Below are positions 28,340 to 37,648 of a stretch of DNA of 64,000 nt, in pieces. The DNA is taken from NCBI RefSeq assembly GCF_014337155.1, contig NZ_CP060632.1, positions 1,185,001 through 1,249,000 on the forward strand, given 5' to 3'. The first letter of the stretch is position 1. Every line of letters begins with the position of its first letter. Below the pieces are notes generated by a model. The model did no database searches. It saw only the letters and a list, made by a program, of their open reading frames with translations, and was not told the origin of the DNA. Source of the stretch: Wujia chipingensis. Lineage in GTDB: Bacteria > Bacillota > Clostridia > Lachnospirales > Lachnospiraceae. The translations under genes were made by a program, and so were the position numbers.

Positions 28340-28368
28340 TTGCTAAATCCTGTTAAAAAGGGTATAAT
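28340..28368 (+). promoter_or_regulatory. Promoter of the asp23-fakA operon
   Basis: TTGCTA, 17 bases, perfect TATAAT; about 64 bases before the first ATG. Confidence 0.85.
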
Positions 28369-28431
28369 GTCACTATATGACTTTAAACAGCCGGAATCAG
28401 TCTGGCTTATTACGGAAACGGAGGTAAACGC

Positions 28432-28791
28432 ATGAAGGGTTATTTATCGAATGAAAACGGTGAAATCATTATAGAGAATGAAGTTATTGCCCAGTATGCC
28501 GGACACGCTGCATTGGAGTGCTTCGGTATTGTTGGTATGGCAACCATCAGCATGAAGGATGGTATTGCGAAGCTTTTGAAGGGCGACAGTATCAGCAAGG
28601 GTGTCAATGTAGTCATCGGTGAGAACAATGAGCTGTCTATTGATTTTCACATCATTGTGGCATATGGTGTCAGCATTTCGACGGTATGTGACAATCTGAT
28701 CAGTACCGTACAGTATTCCATCGAAGAGATGACAGGTATGAAGGTGAAGGCAATCAACATCTTTGTTGAGGGCGTTCGTGTGATAGATTAA
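28432..28791 (+). CDS. Asp23/Gls24 family envelope protein (YloU-like)
   Basis: A 119-residue protein with the Asp23 fold: GEIIIENEVIAQYAGHAALECFGIVGM near the N-terminus and VKAINIFVEGVRV at the end. The family is linked to envelope stress and membrane-proximal scaffolding in Firmicutes. It precedes a FakA-like gene by 26 bases, the same order as yloU-yloV in Bacillus subtilis, so a functional link to fatty acid kinase is likely but unproven. Confidence 0.93.
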   Translation: MKGYLSNENGEIIIENEVIAQYAGHAALECFGIVGMATISMKDGIAKLLKGDSISKGVNVVIGENNELSIDFHIIVAYGVSISTVCDNLISTVQYSIEEMTGMKVKAINIFVEGVRVID

Positions 28792-28817
28792 TAACATAGA
28801 TCAGGAGGACAGACAAA

Positions 28818-30485
28818 GTGGCTACAAAGGTAATTGATGCCCAGTTGTTACAGAAAGCATTTATTGCTGGCGCATACAACTTAGAGAGAAATAAAGATTA
28901 TATCAACGAATTGAACGTATTCCCAGTGCCGGATGGCGATACAGGTTCCAATATGTCACTTACGATCATGGCGGCAGCCAGAGAGGTAAGTGCACTGGAG
29001 AACCCATCGATGGATGAGCTTTCCAAGAAGATTTCCAGCGGTTCCCTGCGTGGAGCAAGAGGAAATTCCGGTGTTATCTTATCCCAGCTTCTGCGTGGCT
29101 TCTGCAAGGAGATCAAGGGCAAGAAGCAGATTACAGTATCGGTACTTGCAGATGGTTTCGTACGTGCCGTAGAGACGGCATATAAGGCAGTTATGAAGCC
29201 AAAGGAAGGTACAATCCTGACTGTGGCAAAGGGCGTCGCAGAGAAGGCAGTGGAGCTTTCTGAGATGGACATGGATTTCGAGACACTCGGACAGGAGATT
29301 CTCGATCATGGTAACGAAGTGTTAAAGCAGACACCAGAGCTGTTGCCAGTATTAAAGGAAGCAGGCGTGGTTGATTCTGGCGGACAGGGACTGATGGAGT
29401 TTCTGACTGGCGCTTACAATGGCCTGACAGGAAAAGAAGAGATCAAAGAGCCGGTGACATCCGGCGGTGCAGCGAAGGCACAGACGATGTCTTCGGAAGA
29501 GATTGATACATCCCATATCAAATATGGTTACTGTACAGAGTTTATCATTATGCTCGAGAAGGAATACAATGCAGAAATCGAGGCAAAGTTCAAGGAGTTC
29601 TTAACTTCAATCGGTGATTCTCTCGTTGTTGTATCGGATGATGAGATCGTGAAGGTACATGTGCATACGAATCATCCGGGACTTGCGTTTGAGAAAGGTC
29701 TGGAGTATGGTTCCCTTACAAGCATGAAGGTTGACAATATGCGTGAGGAGCATAAAGAAAAGGTCATTCATGAGCAGGATCGCAAGAAGGCTGCCGAGCA
29801 GGAAGCTGCGAAGGAAGAGCCGAAGAAGCCATTTGGGTTTGTGGCAGTTTCCGTCGGAGAAGGCTTGAATGATATCTTCAAGGATCTCGGTGTCGATCAT
29901 ATCATTGAGGGTGGACAGACGATGAATCCAAGTACGGAGGATGTGTTAGACGCAATCTCCAAGGTAAATGCAGAAACTGTATTTGTATTCCCGAATAACA
30001 AGAATATTATCTTAGCAGCCAATCAGGCAGCCGAGATTGAGGAAGAGAAACAGGTGATTGTGATTCCAACCAAGACGATTCCACAGGGTATCAGTGCGCT
30101 CATTTCGTTTGATGAGACAGCAACTGCCGAGGCAAATCAGGCTGGCATGGAAGATGCGATTACTGCAGTGAAGAGTGGACAGGTTACCTATGCCGTGCGT
30201 GATACTTCCATCGATGGCAAGGAGATCAAGACCGGCGATTATATGGGTATCGACGATGCAGGTATTCAGGCAGTTGGACAGGATATCACAGAGGTGGTAA
30301 AGGATCTGATTGGTGCGATGGCAGATGAGGATTCCGAGCTTCTGAGCATCTACTACGGCAGCGATGTCGAGGAGGAGAAGGCAAATGCACTGGTAGAAGC
30401 TGTGCAGGCAGCGTATCCGGACTTTGAAGTCGAAGCGCATGCAGGCGGACAGCCAATCTACTATTACATTTTGTCTCTGGAATAA
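28818..30485 (+). CDS. fakA: DAK2-domain fatty acid kinase FakA-like (YloV)
   Basis: A 555-residue protein. The N-terminal DAK2 domain has NVFPVPDGDTGSNMSLTI and SLRGARGNSGVILSQLLRG, the nucleotide/Mg motifs. The middle and C-terminal parts (YCTEFIIMLEK, HVHTNHPGLAFEKGLEYG, VEAHAGGQPIYYYILSLE) match FakA/YloV. FakA phosphorylates fatty acids bound to FakB, feeding phospholipid synthesis. A GTG start at 28818 follows AGGAGGAC. No FakB (DegV) gene is in the window. Two hairpins separate it from recG. Confidence 0.93.
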   Translation: MATKVIDAQLLQKAFIAGAYNLERNKDYINELNVFPVPDGDTGSNMSLTIMAAAREVSALENPSMDELSKKISSGSLRGARGNSGVILSQLLRGFCKEIKGKKQITVSVLADGFVRAVETAYKAVMKPKEGTILTVAKGVAEKAVELSEMDMDFETLGQEILDHGNEVLKQTPELLPVLKEAGVVDSGGQGLMEFLTGAYNGLTGKEEIKEPVTSGGAAKAQTMSSEEIDTSHIKYGYCTEFIIMLEKEYNAEIEAKFKEFLTSIGDSLVVVSDDEIVKVHVHTNHPGLAFEKGLEYGSLTSMKVDNMREEHKEKVIHEQDRKKAAEQEAAKEEPKKPFGFVAVSVGEGLNDIFKDLGVDHIIEGGQTMNPSTEDVLDAISKVNAETVFVFPNNKNIILAANQAAEIEEEKQVIVIPTKTIPQGISALISFDETATAEANQAGMEDAITAVKSGQVTYAVRDTSIDGKEIKTGDYMGIDDAGIQAVGQDITEVVKDLIGAMADEDSELLSIYYGSDVEEEKANALVEAVQAAYPDFEVEAHAGGQPIYYYILSLE

Positions 30486-30496
30486 AGTGAATCAAC

Positions 30497-30560
30497 GAAA
30501 TTGTCGGAAAACAATTTCATGTATAAATCCTGACAGAACGTGTGTTTTGTCAGGATTTTG
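30497..30560 (+). terminator. Two hairpins between fakA and recG; the second is a probable terminator
   Basis: The first (30497-30518) pairs GAAATTGT with ACAATTTC around CGGAAA. The second (30525-30558) pairs AAATCCTGACA with TGTCAGGATTT over a 12-base loop and runs into TTTTGTTG. Possible partial termination before recG. Confidence 0.65.
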
Positions 30561-30583
30561 TTGTAGAAGATGGAAAGAAAAAT

Positions 30584-32596
30584 ATGAGAAAAGAAGACAG
30601 TATCCAGACAATTAAAGGCATTGGAGAGAAAACGGCAGAAAGCTTTGCGCGGCTTGGTATTTTTACGATCGATGATCTGCTGCATACATATCCTCGTAAC
30701 TATCTAAGCTACGAGGAACCGGTGTGTATCCGGGATGCAGCAGTTGGCGAGCGGCATGCGATCCGGGCGATGATCACCTCTTATGTGACTGTCAAGCAGG
30801 TGCGGAGTCTGAAGCTTACAATCCTGACGGTCAGTGACGGTGATATGACGATGCATATGACATGGTTTAATCAGCCATTTTTAAGAAATGTGTTCCACAA
30901 GGGGGATTCGTATATCTTCGTTGGAACGGTCAAAGTAAAAAATGGCATGCGTGTCATGGAGCAGGCAGAGTATTATAAACTTCCGGTGTATGCCGGGATG
31001 CAGCAGGAAATGCAGCCGGTTTATCCGCTTACGAGCGGACTTTCGAACAAGACATTCCAGAAAGCCATCATGGCAACACGGGAGCTGATTTGTCAGATGG
31101 ACGATTATGTACCGGAGGAGGTACGGGCAGAGCACAGTCTGATGGAATTATCGGAGGCGTATGAGAACATTCATTTTCCGATGAATCAGGCTGTCTTAAA
31201 AAATGCGATCCGCAGACTTGCTTTTGACGAGTTTTATCAGTTCCTCTATGATATGGCATCCATGAAGAAGACAACGCAGTTACAGGAGAATCTGCATAAG
31301 ATCGTACAGGGCAAGGCAGTTGCGGATTACATATCGAATCTTCCGTTTTCCCTTACAAAGGGGCAACAGCAGGCAATCGAGGATATCTTAGCAGATATGG
31401 GTGGCGATGGTGTGATGAACCGCCTGATCCAGGGAGATGTTGGATCGGGAAAGACGGTCGTTGCGGCTGCAGCTCTGCTTGCCTGTGCGAAGGCTGGGTA
31501 TCAGGGTGCGCTCATGGCACCGACGGAGGTGCTTGCGCGACAGCATTACGAGGAGTTGGCGGAGCAGTTTGCACAGTATGATATCCGCACGGCATGTCTC
31601 GTTGGCTCGACTCCACTGAAAGAGAAGCGGAGAATTTACGAAGCAATCCAGCAGGGGGAAGTCGATATTGTGATCGGTACGCATGCGCTGCTGGAAGATA
31701 AGGTGGAATTCAAAGATCTGGCACTGGTTGTAACCGATGAACAGCACCGGTTCGGCGTCAACCAGCGAAAGAAATTATCAGACAAAGGGTATGGTGTTCA
31801 TACGCTTGTCATGTCTGCGACACCGATTCCGCGGACGCTTGCCATTATCTTATATGCAGATATGGATATCTCGATCATCAAAGAGTTACCAAAGGGCAGA
31901 AAACCGATCAAAAACTGTGTGGTTGGCACGAATTACCGCCAGACGGCATATCAGTTTATCGCCGGACAGATCGCCGAGCACAGTCAGATCTATGTGGTCT
32001 GTCCGATGGTGGAAGAAAGCGAGACGCTCGACGTGACGAATGTCACAGAATATGTGGATACGATGCGGGCAAATTTACCTGCAGGCACACGGATTGAGAT
32101 GCTGCACGGACAGATGCGGGCAGATGAGAAAAATGAGATCATGAAACGGTTTTCGGAAGGTGAGATTGACGTGCTTGTATCGACAACGGTTATCGAGGTG
32201 GGCGTCAACAATCCGAATGCAACCGTGATGATGGTGGAAAATGCAGAGCGGTTTGGACTGGCACAGCTGCATCAGCTGAGGGGCAGAGTCGGACGTGGAA
32301 AGAAGCAGTCGTATTGTATCTTCATCAATGGGAAAGAATCCGAAGAATCAATGGAACGTCTGCGCGTGCTGGAAAATTCCAACGATGGATTCTTTATCGC
32401 AAGTGAAGACCTGAAACTCCGAGGACCGGGAGATTTCTTTGGAATCCGACAGAGCGGCGATGCATTGTTTGAGCTTGCGGATATCTACAATCATGCGGAT
32501 ATGCTGCAGCTTGCACAGGACATGCTCAAAAAATACGGAAAGACGATACAGCCGGTCCGCAGAAACCGGGGAGGAATCTCTGAGACCGTGTTATAG
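30584..32596 (+). CDS. recG: ATP-dependent DNA helicase RecG
   Basis: About 671 residues, normal for RecG. The N-terminal wedge region includes KGIGEKTAESFARLGIFTIDDLLHTYPRNY and an OB fold. Helicase motifs are complete: GDVGSGKTVVAAAAL (Walker A), VVTDEQHRFGVNQR (DEQH box), MSATPIPRTLA, VVEVG-type TTVIEVGVNNPNATVM and QLRGRVGRGKKQSYC. It remodels stalled replication forks and Holliday junctions. ATG 30584 is chosen; an in-frame GTG at 30542 falls inside the upstream terminator hairpin. The pairing fakA-recG is conserved in Firmicutes. Confidence 0.96.
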   Translation: MRKEDSIQTIKGIGEKTAESFARLGIFTIDDLLHTYPRNYLSYEEPVCIRDAAVGERHAIRAMITSYVTVKQVRSLKLTILTVSDGDMTMHMTWFNQPFLRNVFHKGDSYIFVGTVKVKNGMRVMEQAEYYKLPVYAGMQQEMQPVYPLTSGLSNKTFQKAIMATRELICQMDDYVPEEVRAEHSLMELSEAYENIHFPMNQAVLKNAIRRLAFDEFYQFLYDMASMKKTTQLQENLHKIVQGKAVADYISNLPFSLTKGQQQAIEDILADMGGDGVMNRLIQGDVGSGKTVVAAAALLACAKAGYQGALMAPTEVLARQHYEELAEQFAQYDIRTACLVGSTPLKEKRRIYEAIQQGEVDIVIGTHALLEDKVEFKDLALVVTDEQHRFGVNQRKKLSDKGYGVHTLVMSATPIPRTLAIILYADMDISIIKELPKGRKPIKNCVVGTNYRQTAYQFIAGQIAEHSQIYVVCPMVEESETLDVTNVTEYVDTMRANLPAGTRIEMLHGQMRADEKNEIMKRFSEGEIDVLVSTTVIEVGVNNPNATVMMVENAERFGLAQLHQLRGRVGRGKKQSYCIFINGKESEESMERLRVLENSNDGFFIASEDLKLRGPGDFFGIRQSGDALFELADIYNHADMLQLAQDMLKKYGKTIQPVRRNRGGISETVL

Positions 32597-32625
32597 AAAA
32601 AACGCCAGATTTCCTATGAAAACGG

Positions 32626-32654
32626 TTGCCGAAAAGGGCAAAAAAGCATATAAT
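32626..32654 (+). promoter_or_regulatory. Promoter of the gene at 32692
   Basis: TTGCCG, 17 bases, perfect TATAAT. Confidence 0.8.
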
Positions 32655-32691
32655 AGGCACGTGTTTAATTAAATAAGATAAGAGGAATGAC

Positions 32692-33171
32692 ATGAAAGTA
32701 AAAGTAGGGTATATTACACGCTGGAGAAGAGCCATTTTCTTTACTCTGGTGGCATGTATTGTTGTATTTGGACTGGTATCTACCGTATGTGCGAAGCTGA
32801 TCGAAGCGGCACTTGTTTCGAATATGGTAAGTGTTGCGGCACTGCTTCTGTGCATCGTTGTATTTGTGCTTGTATTGAGTGACAAATGGGAACGCTTTGA
32901 GGGCGAAGGAATCGCCGCGATTGAGAACGGGGAATTTACATATCATGATAAGAAGCGCCATATCGAGATTGCGATGGATGATATAAAAAGTGTAGATATC
33001 AAACCGATTACACTTGGACAGACAAGCAAGACGAATCTTGCGTATCTGCTCGTGATCAAGACGAATAAGAAGAAATATCAGATTGAGTCGGAGCGCGCCA
33101 GAGGACAGGCATACGATGAGGTTGACCTGCACCGATTATATATCTGGATACAGGAAAAACGTACAAAGTAA
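32692..33171 (+). CDS. Small membrane protein with PH-like tail, unknown function
   Basis: A 159-residue protein with two membrane helices (about residues 15-35 and 45-63) followed by a soluble tail with alternating beta pattern (EGIAAIENGEFTYHDKKRHIEIAMDDIKSVDIKPI, TNLAYLLVIKTNKKKYQIESE). This resembles bacterial PH-like membrane proteins, but I do not recognise a specific family. It has its own promoter and is followed by the GH5 gene 32 bases later, so the two may share a transcript. GAGGAATG lies before the ATG. Confidence 0.75.
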   Translation: MKVKVGYITRWRRAIFFTLVACIVVFGLVSTVCAKLIEAALVSNMVSVAALLLCIVVFVLVLSDKWERFEGEGIAAIENGEFTYHDKKRHIEIAMDDIKSVDIKPITLGQTSKTNLAYLLVIKTNKKKYQIESERARGQAYDEVDLHRLYIWIQEKRTK

Positions 33172-33203
33172 GAGGGTTACAGGGGAAGGAATCAGGTGAA
33201 GCA

Positions 33204-34754
33204 ATGAAGAAAAATAATAATAAGGTATGGATTGCGGTGATCGCAGTGCTGGTTGTCGTGATCGCGGCATTGATCGTAGTGCTGGTGCGCAGAAAACCGA
33301 AGGATGACGTCGAGAAGGTAACCTCCGAGGAGGCAATCCAGACGGAGACAGAGGCAACGCCGGAGACAGCCTCGGATGCGACAGAAGCGGCAACAACAGA
33401 GGCGCAGGCGACACAGGATTGTTTTGTCAAAGTGACCAACAGCAATTCGTGGGAGAGTGCAAACGGATACAGCGGACAGCTCGATTCAACGATCACGAAC
33501 AAGACAAGCGGTGCACTGAAAAACTGGGAGATTCGGATGACGGTGCCAGATAAGACGACATTAGATAGCTCATGGAATGGAACATTCAAGCTGGATGGAA
33601 CGACATTATCGGTAAAGTGTGTGGATTACAATGCAGAGGTTCCAGCAAACGGCAATCTGAAGGATATCGGCGTCATCGTAACTGTGCCTTCACAGGCAGA
33701 TCTGAAGGCCATCTGTGACAGCGCCGTGCTGTATGTAGATGGAAAAGAATACAAAGGAAGCAGTGCGTCTTCAACAACAGAGGCAACGGAGGCAAAGGAA
33801 GAGACGAAGCCGAAGGAAAAGACAGAGCCGGAGAGCGGTACCCCAGTTGACAATCATGGCAAGCTTACATTGAAGGGAACGGATATTGTTGATAAAAATG
33901 GAGACAAATATCAGTTAAAGGGTGTCAGTACACATGGTATCGCGTGGTTCCCGGAATATGTGAATCAGGATGCGTTCCAGAGTCTGCGTGATGATATGGG
34001 TGCAAATCTGATTCGTATCGCGATGTATTCCGGTGAAAATAACGGATATTGCACCGGTGGTGACCAGAAGCAGTTAAAGGAATTGGTGAAAACGGGTGTG
34101 GATGCAGCAACGAACCTTGGTATGTATGTTATTATCGACTGGCATGTATTAGGTGACCAGAATCCACAGACCTATAAAGAAGAGGCAAAGGCATTTTTTG
34201 AAGAAATGTCTTCTCTGTATAAAGATTATGATAATGTGATTTATGAAATCTGTAATGAGCCAAATGGTGGAACGACATGGGCAGACGTAAAATCCTATGC
34301 GGAAGAGGTGATTCCGATTATCCGCAAGAATACGAAGGATGCCCTGATCATCGTAGGAACACCAACATGGTCACAGGATGTAGATATTGCGGCAGAAGAT
34401 CCTGTTACCGGATATGACAATATCATGTATGCCGTTCATTTCTATGCGGCAACACATACGGATAACATCCGGAACAAAGTGACAACGGCGCTTTCCAAAG
34501 GACTGCCGATCTTTGTCAGTGAATTTTCCATCTGCGATGCATCTGGAAATGGTGCGATTGATTACGATCAGGCAGCAAAATGGTTTGATCTGATTGATTC
34601 CAACAATCTGTCTTATGCCGCATGGAACTTATCGAACAAGGCAGAGACGTCATCCTTGATTGATTCGTCCTGTACAAAGACATCTGGCTGGACAGACGAG
34701 GATTATTCTGAGACAGGAAAATGGCTCAAAAAGCAGATGCATGGAGAAAACTGA
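33204..34754 (+). CDS. Membrane-anchored GH5 endoglucanase with CBM2-like domain
   Basis: A 516-residue extracellular enzyme. An N-terminal membrane anchor (residues 8-30) is followed by an Ala/Thr/Glu linker and a beta-sandwich module (about 72-175, VTNSNSWESANGYSGQLDST, LKNWEIRMTVPDKT) that looks like a CBM2-type cellulose-binding domain. A second Thr/Glu/Lys linker leads to a GH5 barrel, subfamily 2 type: LKGVSTHGIAWFPEYVN, IIDWHVLGDQNP, acid/base Glu in YEICNEPNG and nucleophile Glu in FVSEFSICD. It should cut internal beta-1,4-glucan bonds at the cell surface. With two linkers and an uncleaved anchor it is tethered, not freely secreted. Confidence 0.9.
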   Translation: MKKNNNKVWIAVIAVLVVVIAALIVVLVRRKPKDDVEKVTSEEAIQTETEATPETASDATEAATTEAQATQDCFVKVTNSNSWESANGYSGQLDSTITNKTSGALKNWEIRMTVPDKTTLDSSWNGTFKLDGTTLSVKCVDYNAEVPANGNLKDIGVIVTVPSQADLKAICDSAVLYVDGKEYKGSSASSTTEATEAKEETKPKEKTEPESGTPVDNHGKLTLKGTDIVDKNGDKYQLKGVSTHGIAWFPEYVNQDAFQSLRDDMGANLIRIAMYSGENNGYCTGGDQKQLKELVKTGVDAATNLGMYVIIDWHVLGDQNPQTYKEEAKAFFEEMSSLYKDYDNVIYEICNEPNGGTTWADVKSYAEEVIPIIRKNTKDALIIVGTPTWSQDVDIAAEDPVTGYDNIMYAVHFYAATHTDNIRNKVTTALSKGLPIFVSEFSICDASGNGAIDYDQAAKWFDLIDSNNLSYAAWNLSNKAETSSLIDSSCTKTSGWTDEDYSETGKWLKKQMHGEN

Positions 34755-34815
34755 TCAGGATGAACATGGCATATAGTCCAGGCATTCTAAAATAAATAGT
34801 AAAAGGAAGAAGAAT

Positions 34816-35370
34816 ATGCGTGTAATAGCTGGAACGGCACGTAGTCTGCCGTTAAAAACGATAGAAGGTCTGGAGACGCGACCGACGACAGACCGGATCA
34901 AAGAGACATTATTTAATATGCTGACCGGGTATGTGCCGCAGGCAAAATTCTTGGATTTATTTGCAGGAAGCGGCGGCATCGGAATTGAAGCGCTGTCCCG
35001 TGGGGCAGAGAGCTGTACCTTTGTCGAGCAGGCAAAAAATGCAGCCGCATGTATCGAGGATAACCTGAAATTCACGAAGCTTGCAGATAAGGCACAGGTG
35101 CGGAAGTTTGATGCGGTAAGTTTTGTCTCATCCCTGCCGGAAATTGATTATGATGTGATCTTTATGGATCCTCCATATAGCAAGGGACTGGAGCGCAGAG
35201 TATTAGAGGTGCTTTCCACAAAGAAATTTACGACAGATACCCTGATTGTAGTGGAAGCCGCATTGGACGAGGATTTCTCGTATGTGGATGCACTTGGATT
35301 TGAAATAACAAAAGATAAGCATTATAAGACGAACAAGCATATCTTTTTGATGCAGAAGGAGAACGTATGA
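34816..35370 (+). CDS. rsmD: 16S rRNA (guanine-966-N2)-methyltransferase RsmD
   Basis: A 184-residue SAM methyltransferase starting [15 protein letters not shown], with [16 protein letters not shown], motif [21 protein letters not shown] and the catalytic FMDPPYSKG. It methylates G966 of 16S rRNA. The last four bases overlap coaD (ATGA), the order rsmD-coaD seen as ylbH-ylbI in Bacillus. Complete and of standard length. Confidence 0.96.
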   Translation: MRVIAGTARSLPLKTIEGLETRPTTDRIKETLFNMLTGYVPQAKFLDLFAGSGGIGIEALSRGAESCTFVEQAKNAAACIEDNLKFTKLADKAQVRKFDAVSFVSSLPEIDYDVIFMDPPYSKGLERRVLEVLSTKKFTTDTLIVVEAALDEDFSYVDALGFEITKDKHYKTNKHIFLMQKENV

Positions 35371-35864
35371 GCATAGCAGTTTACCCGGGCAGCTTTGATC
35401 CGGTTACGCTTGGACATCTGGATATCATTCGCAGATCAGCGGCGATATTCGACCATGTAATTGTCGGAGTTTTGAATAATACATCGAAAAAACCATTGTT
35501 TTCTTTGGAAGAACGTGTTAATATGTTGAAAGATGTAGTTTCCGAGATTGAAAATGTATCGGTAGAATCGTTTGACGGTTTGCTGGTGGACTTCGTCCGT
35601 CAGAAGAATACGAACGTGATCATCCGGGGACTTCGTGCCTTAACAGATTTTGATTTAGAGATGCAGATGGCACAGAGCAACCGCATGGTTGCCAAGGATG
35701 TCGACACTGTGTTTTTGTCGACAAGCACGCAGTACTCGTATCTGAGTTCCAGCGTGGTAAAGGAATATGCAAGGTATGGTGTTGACCTGACTGAATTTGT
35801 TCCCGCGTGCATTATTCCCAAATTAATCGAGCGAATGAATGAGTTGGATATAAAGAGGTCATAG
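35367..35864 (+). CDS. coaD: Phosphopantetheine adenylyltransferase CoaD
   Basis: A 165-residue nucleotidyltransferase. It begins [21 protein letters not shown] with the T-x-G-H motif, then [24 protein letters not shown] and [21 protein letters not shown]. It makes dephospho-CoA from 4'-phosphopantetheine and ATP. It overlaps rsmD, and the gene for a coiled-coil protein follows 13 bases later. Confidence 0.97.
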   Translation: MSIAVYPGSFDPVTLGHLDIIRRSAAIFDHVIVGVLNNTSKKPLFSLEERVNMLKDVVSEIENVSVESFDGLLVDFVRQKNTNVIIRGLRALTDFDLEMQMAQSNRMVAKDVDTVFLSTSTQYSYLSSSVVKEYARYGVDLTEFVPACIIPKLIERMNELDIKRS

Positions 35865-35877
35865 GAGGATTCTTAAG

Positions 35878-36654
35878 ATGGGTAAAAAAGGCGTTGAAAG
35901 TATGATCGAGGAGATCAAGGTATACATTGAAAATTGTAAGCCAATGCCATTGTCACAGACAAAGATTTCAGTACAGAAGCCAGAGCTTCTCTCTATGTTG
36001 GATGAATTAGAGTTAAAGCTTCCAGGCGAGATTGAACGTTGTAAGAAGATTATGCGTAACAAGGAAATGATTCTTGCCGATGCAAGAACCCGTTCCGATG
36101 CGATTATCACAGAGTCAGTCAATGAAGCAAATCGTATGATTGAACAGAACGAGATCACACGTCTTGCCAACATTCGTGCAGACGAGATTCTGGAGAATGC
36201 CAGAAATCAGGCACAGCAGATCGTAGATCAAGCTTCTGAGGAAGCAAATGAGATCCGTCTGGGTGCAATGTATTATACAAAGGACAAGCTTACAGAAATG
36301 CGTGATATCTTCCAGAAGATTCATGACATGGAGAAGGAAAATTACCGTGTTCTGATCGAGTCTCTGGAGAACGATACGTATGTGATCGAGACAAATATGA
36401 CAGAGATGGATACGAACATCAATATGTTCACTGCTTCTTCTAACATGTCTTATGAGGAGACGGATGATCTTGACAGCGCATTCTCAAATGAGCCAGCTCC
36501 AGCTCCGGCACCACAGCCAGCTCCAAGCTATCAGGAGGAAGCCGCTGAGGATGAGGAAGAGCCAGAAGAGGACGATGACGATGTCGACGTATACGGCGAG
36601 CGTGACGAGGAAGAGGATGACGACGATGATTTTGATGATTTCTTAGACGAGTAA
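35878..36654 (+). CDS. Coiled-coil protein with acidic tail, unknown function
   Basis: A 258-residue protein. Residues about 1-170 are helical and rich in Glu, Ile, Asn and Ala, with a coiled-coil pattern (ILADARTRSDAIITESVNEA, ILENARNQAQQIVDQASEEA) like DivIVA-type or V-ATPase stalk proteins. After a Pro/Ala linker the last 40 residues are almost all Asp and Glu. Clostridial relatives are usually named only 'ATPase' without evidence. Its place after coaD suggests a conserved Lachnospiraceae neighbour. The 3' end overlaps the convergent ylbJ by 12 bases. Confidence 0.75.
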   Translation: MGKKGVESMIEEIKVYIENCKPMPLSQTKISVQKPELLSMLDELELKLPGEIERCKKIMRNKEMILADARTRSDAIITESVNEANRMIEQNEITRLANIRADEILENARNQAQQIVDQASEEANEIRLGAMYYTKDKLTEMRDIFQKIHDMEKENYRVLIESLENDTYVIETNMTEMDTNINMFTASSNMSYEETDDLDSAFSNEPAPAPAPQPAPSYQEEAAEDEEEPEEDDDDVDVYGERDEEEDDDDDFDDFLDE

Positions 36655-37599
36655 GAGATACATTGCAAAACCAGTCATACATCCACAGATACATTTGACA
36701 ACGAAATAATAAATCATGGACAGCCCGGATTTTTTCGTGACCTGTAAGGTTTGGAGAAAGGCAGAGATGCCGCCAAACGAGGTACACGCAAGAATCAGGG
36801 CTGTTTTGCTTGCAAGGGGAAATGCACTTGCGGCAAGCACGGTGCTTCCCTGAGTGATCTCGAGTATGCCGCACAGGACGGTCGATACATCCTGTGGCAG
36901 GCCCGGGATGGCGCAGACAAGTGCAAACAGGATGGAACAGATCATGATGTACAGACCGACATAGGTGATCTGAATGACGGATTGTAACAGCAGATCGTTT
37001 GTCTGCATGGATATGGCTTGCTGAGATACACCTTTCTGGGGATATTTATAGGTATGTACAGATGGGGGTGATAAATGACTGGTAATGGCAGCTTCTTTGG
37101 ATGCAGGATGCAGTTTGGAGAATGCGGATGCATATTTATGTTTCTTGATCACATGAAAAACAAGAAATACGATGGATGTGACAAGCACATACGGCACATA
37201 GAGAATTACAAGCAGAAACCAGAACGGAAACCGATCCTGCAGCACAGTGTGACCGATATAGCCGGACAGAAACATTGGACTGATGTTATTACACAGAGGG
37301 AGCAGTATCGTGGCGGTGGATGGCTTGATATAGCCTTCCTTCGTGAAGTCGGAAGCCATCTTTGCACCGAGCGGATAGCCACATAGAAGTCCGAGCAGGA
37401 ATAAGACAGGAATCGCATAGGCGGCGCCTGTTTTTTTCGTGCGGATTTTCAGGACGAAGAGGTTTGATAAGAGCATAAAGGGAAGAAGCAGGGGCAGGAC
37501 ATCGTGAAACCAGAGCATAAGTCCGGCACGTGCCCCGGTGACTACGACCTGATTTTCCCCGATGAGTGTCAGAAGAAAAATAATCAGACAAAATAGCAT
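36643..37599 (-). CDS. ylbJ: YlbJ-like nucleoside-recognition/sporulation membrane protein
   Basis: About 318 residues with eight or so membrane helices and the Gate-like motifs GARAGLMLWFHDVLPLLLPFMLLSNLF and LCGYPLGAKMASDF. Size, motif and neighbours (coaD upstream on the other strand, tmcAL next to it) fit YlbJ, a sporulation membrane protein in Bacillus. The start at 37599 is chosen because GGGAG lies seven bases upstream on the minus strand; longer in-frame starts run into the tmcAL gene. It is the second gene of a minus-strand pair with tmcAL. A role in sporulation here is inferred only. Confidence 0.82.
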   Translation of the reverse strand: MLFCLIIFLLTLIGENQVVVTGARAGLMLWFHDVLPLLLPFMLLSNLFVLKIRTKKTGAAYAIPVLFLLGLLCGYPLGAKMASDFTKEGYIKPSTATILLPLCNNISPMFLSGYIGHTVLQDRFPFWFLLVILYVPYVLVTSIVFLVFHVIKKHKYASAFSKLHPASKEAAITSHLSPPSVHTYKYPQKGVSQQAISMQTNDLLLQSVIQITYVGLYIMICSILFALVCAIPGLPQDVSTVLCGILEITQGSTVLAASAFPLASKTALILACTSFGGISAFLQTLQVTKKSGLSMIYYFVVKCICGCMTGFAMYLLLV

Positions 37600-37648
37600 A
37601 GAAAAACTCCCATATCTTCCATAATAAAATGTATGAACGTGGAAGGTG

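Noticed and set aside
30542..30583. Upstream GTG start for recG
   Set aside because: It lies inside the terminator hairpin; the ATG at 30584 gives the family N-terminus.
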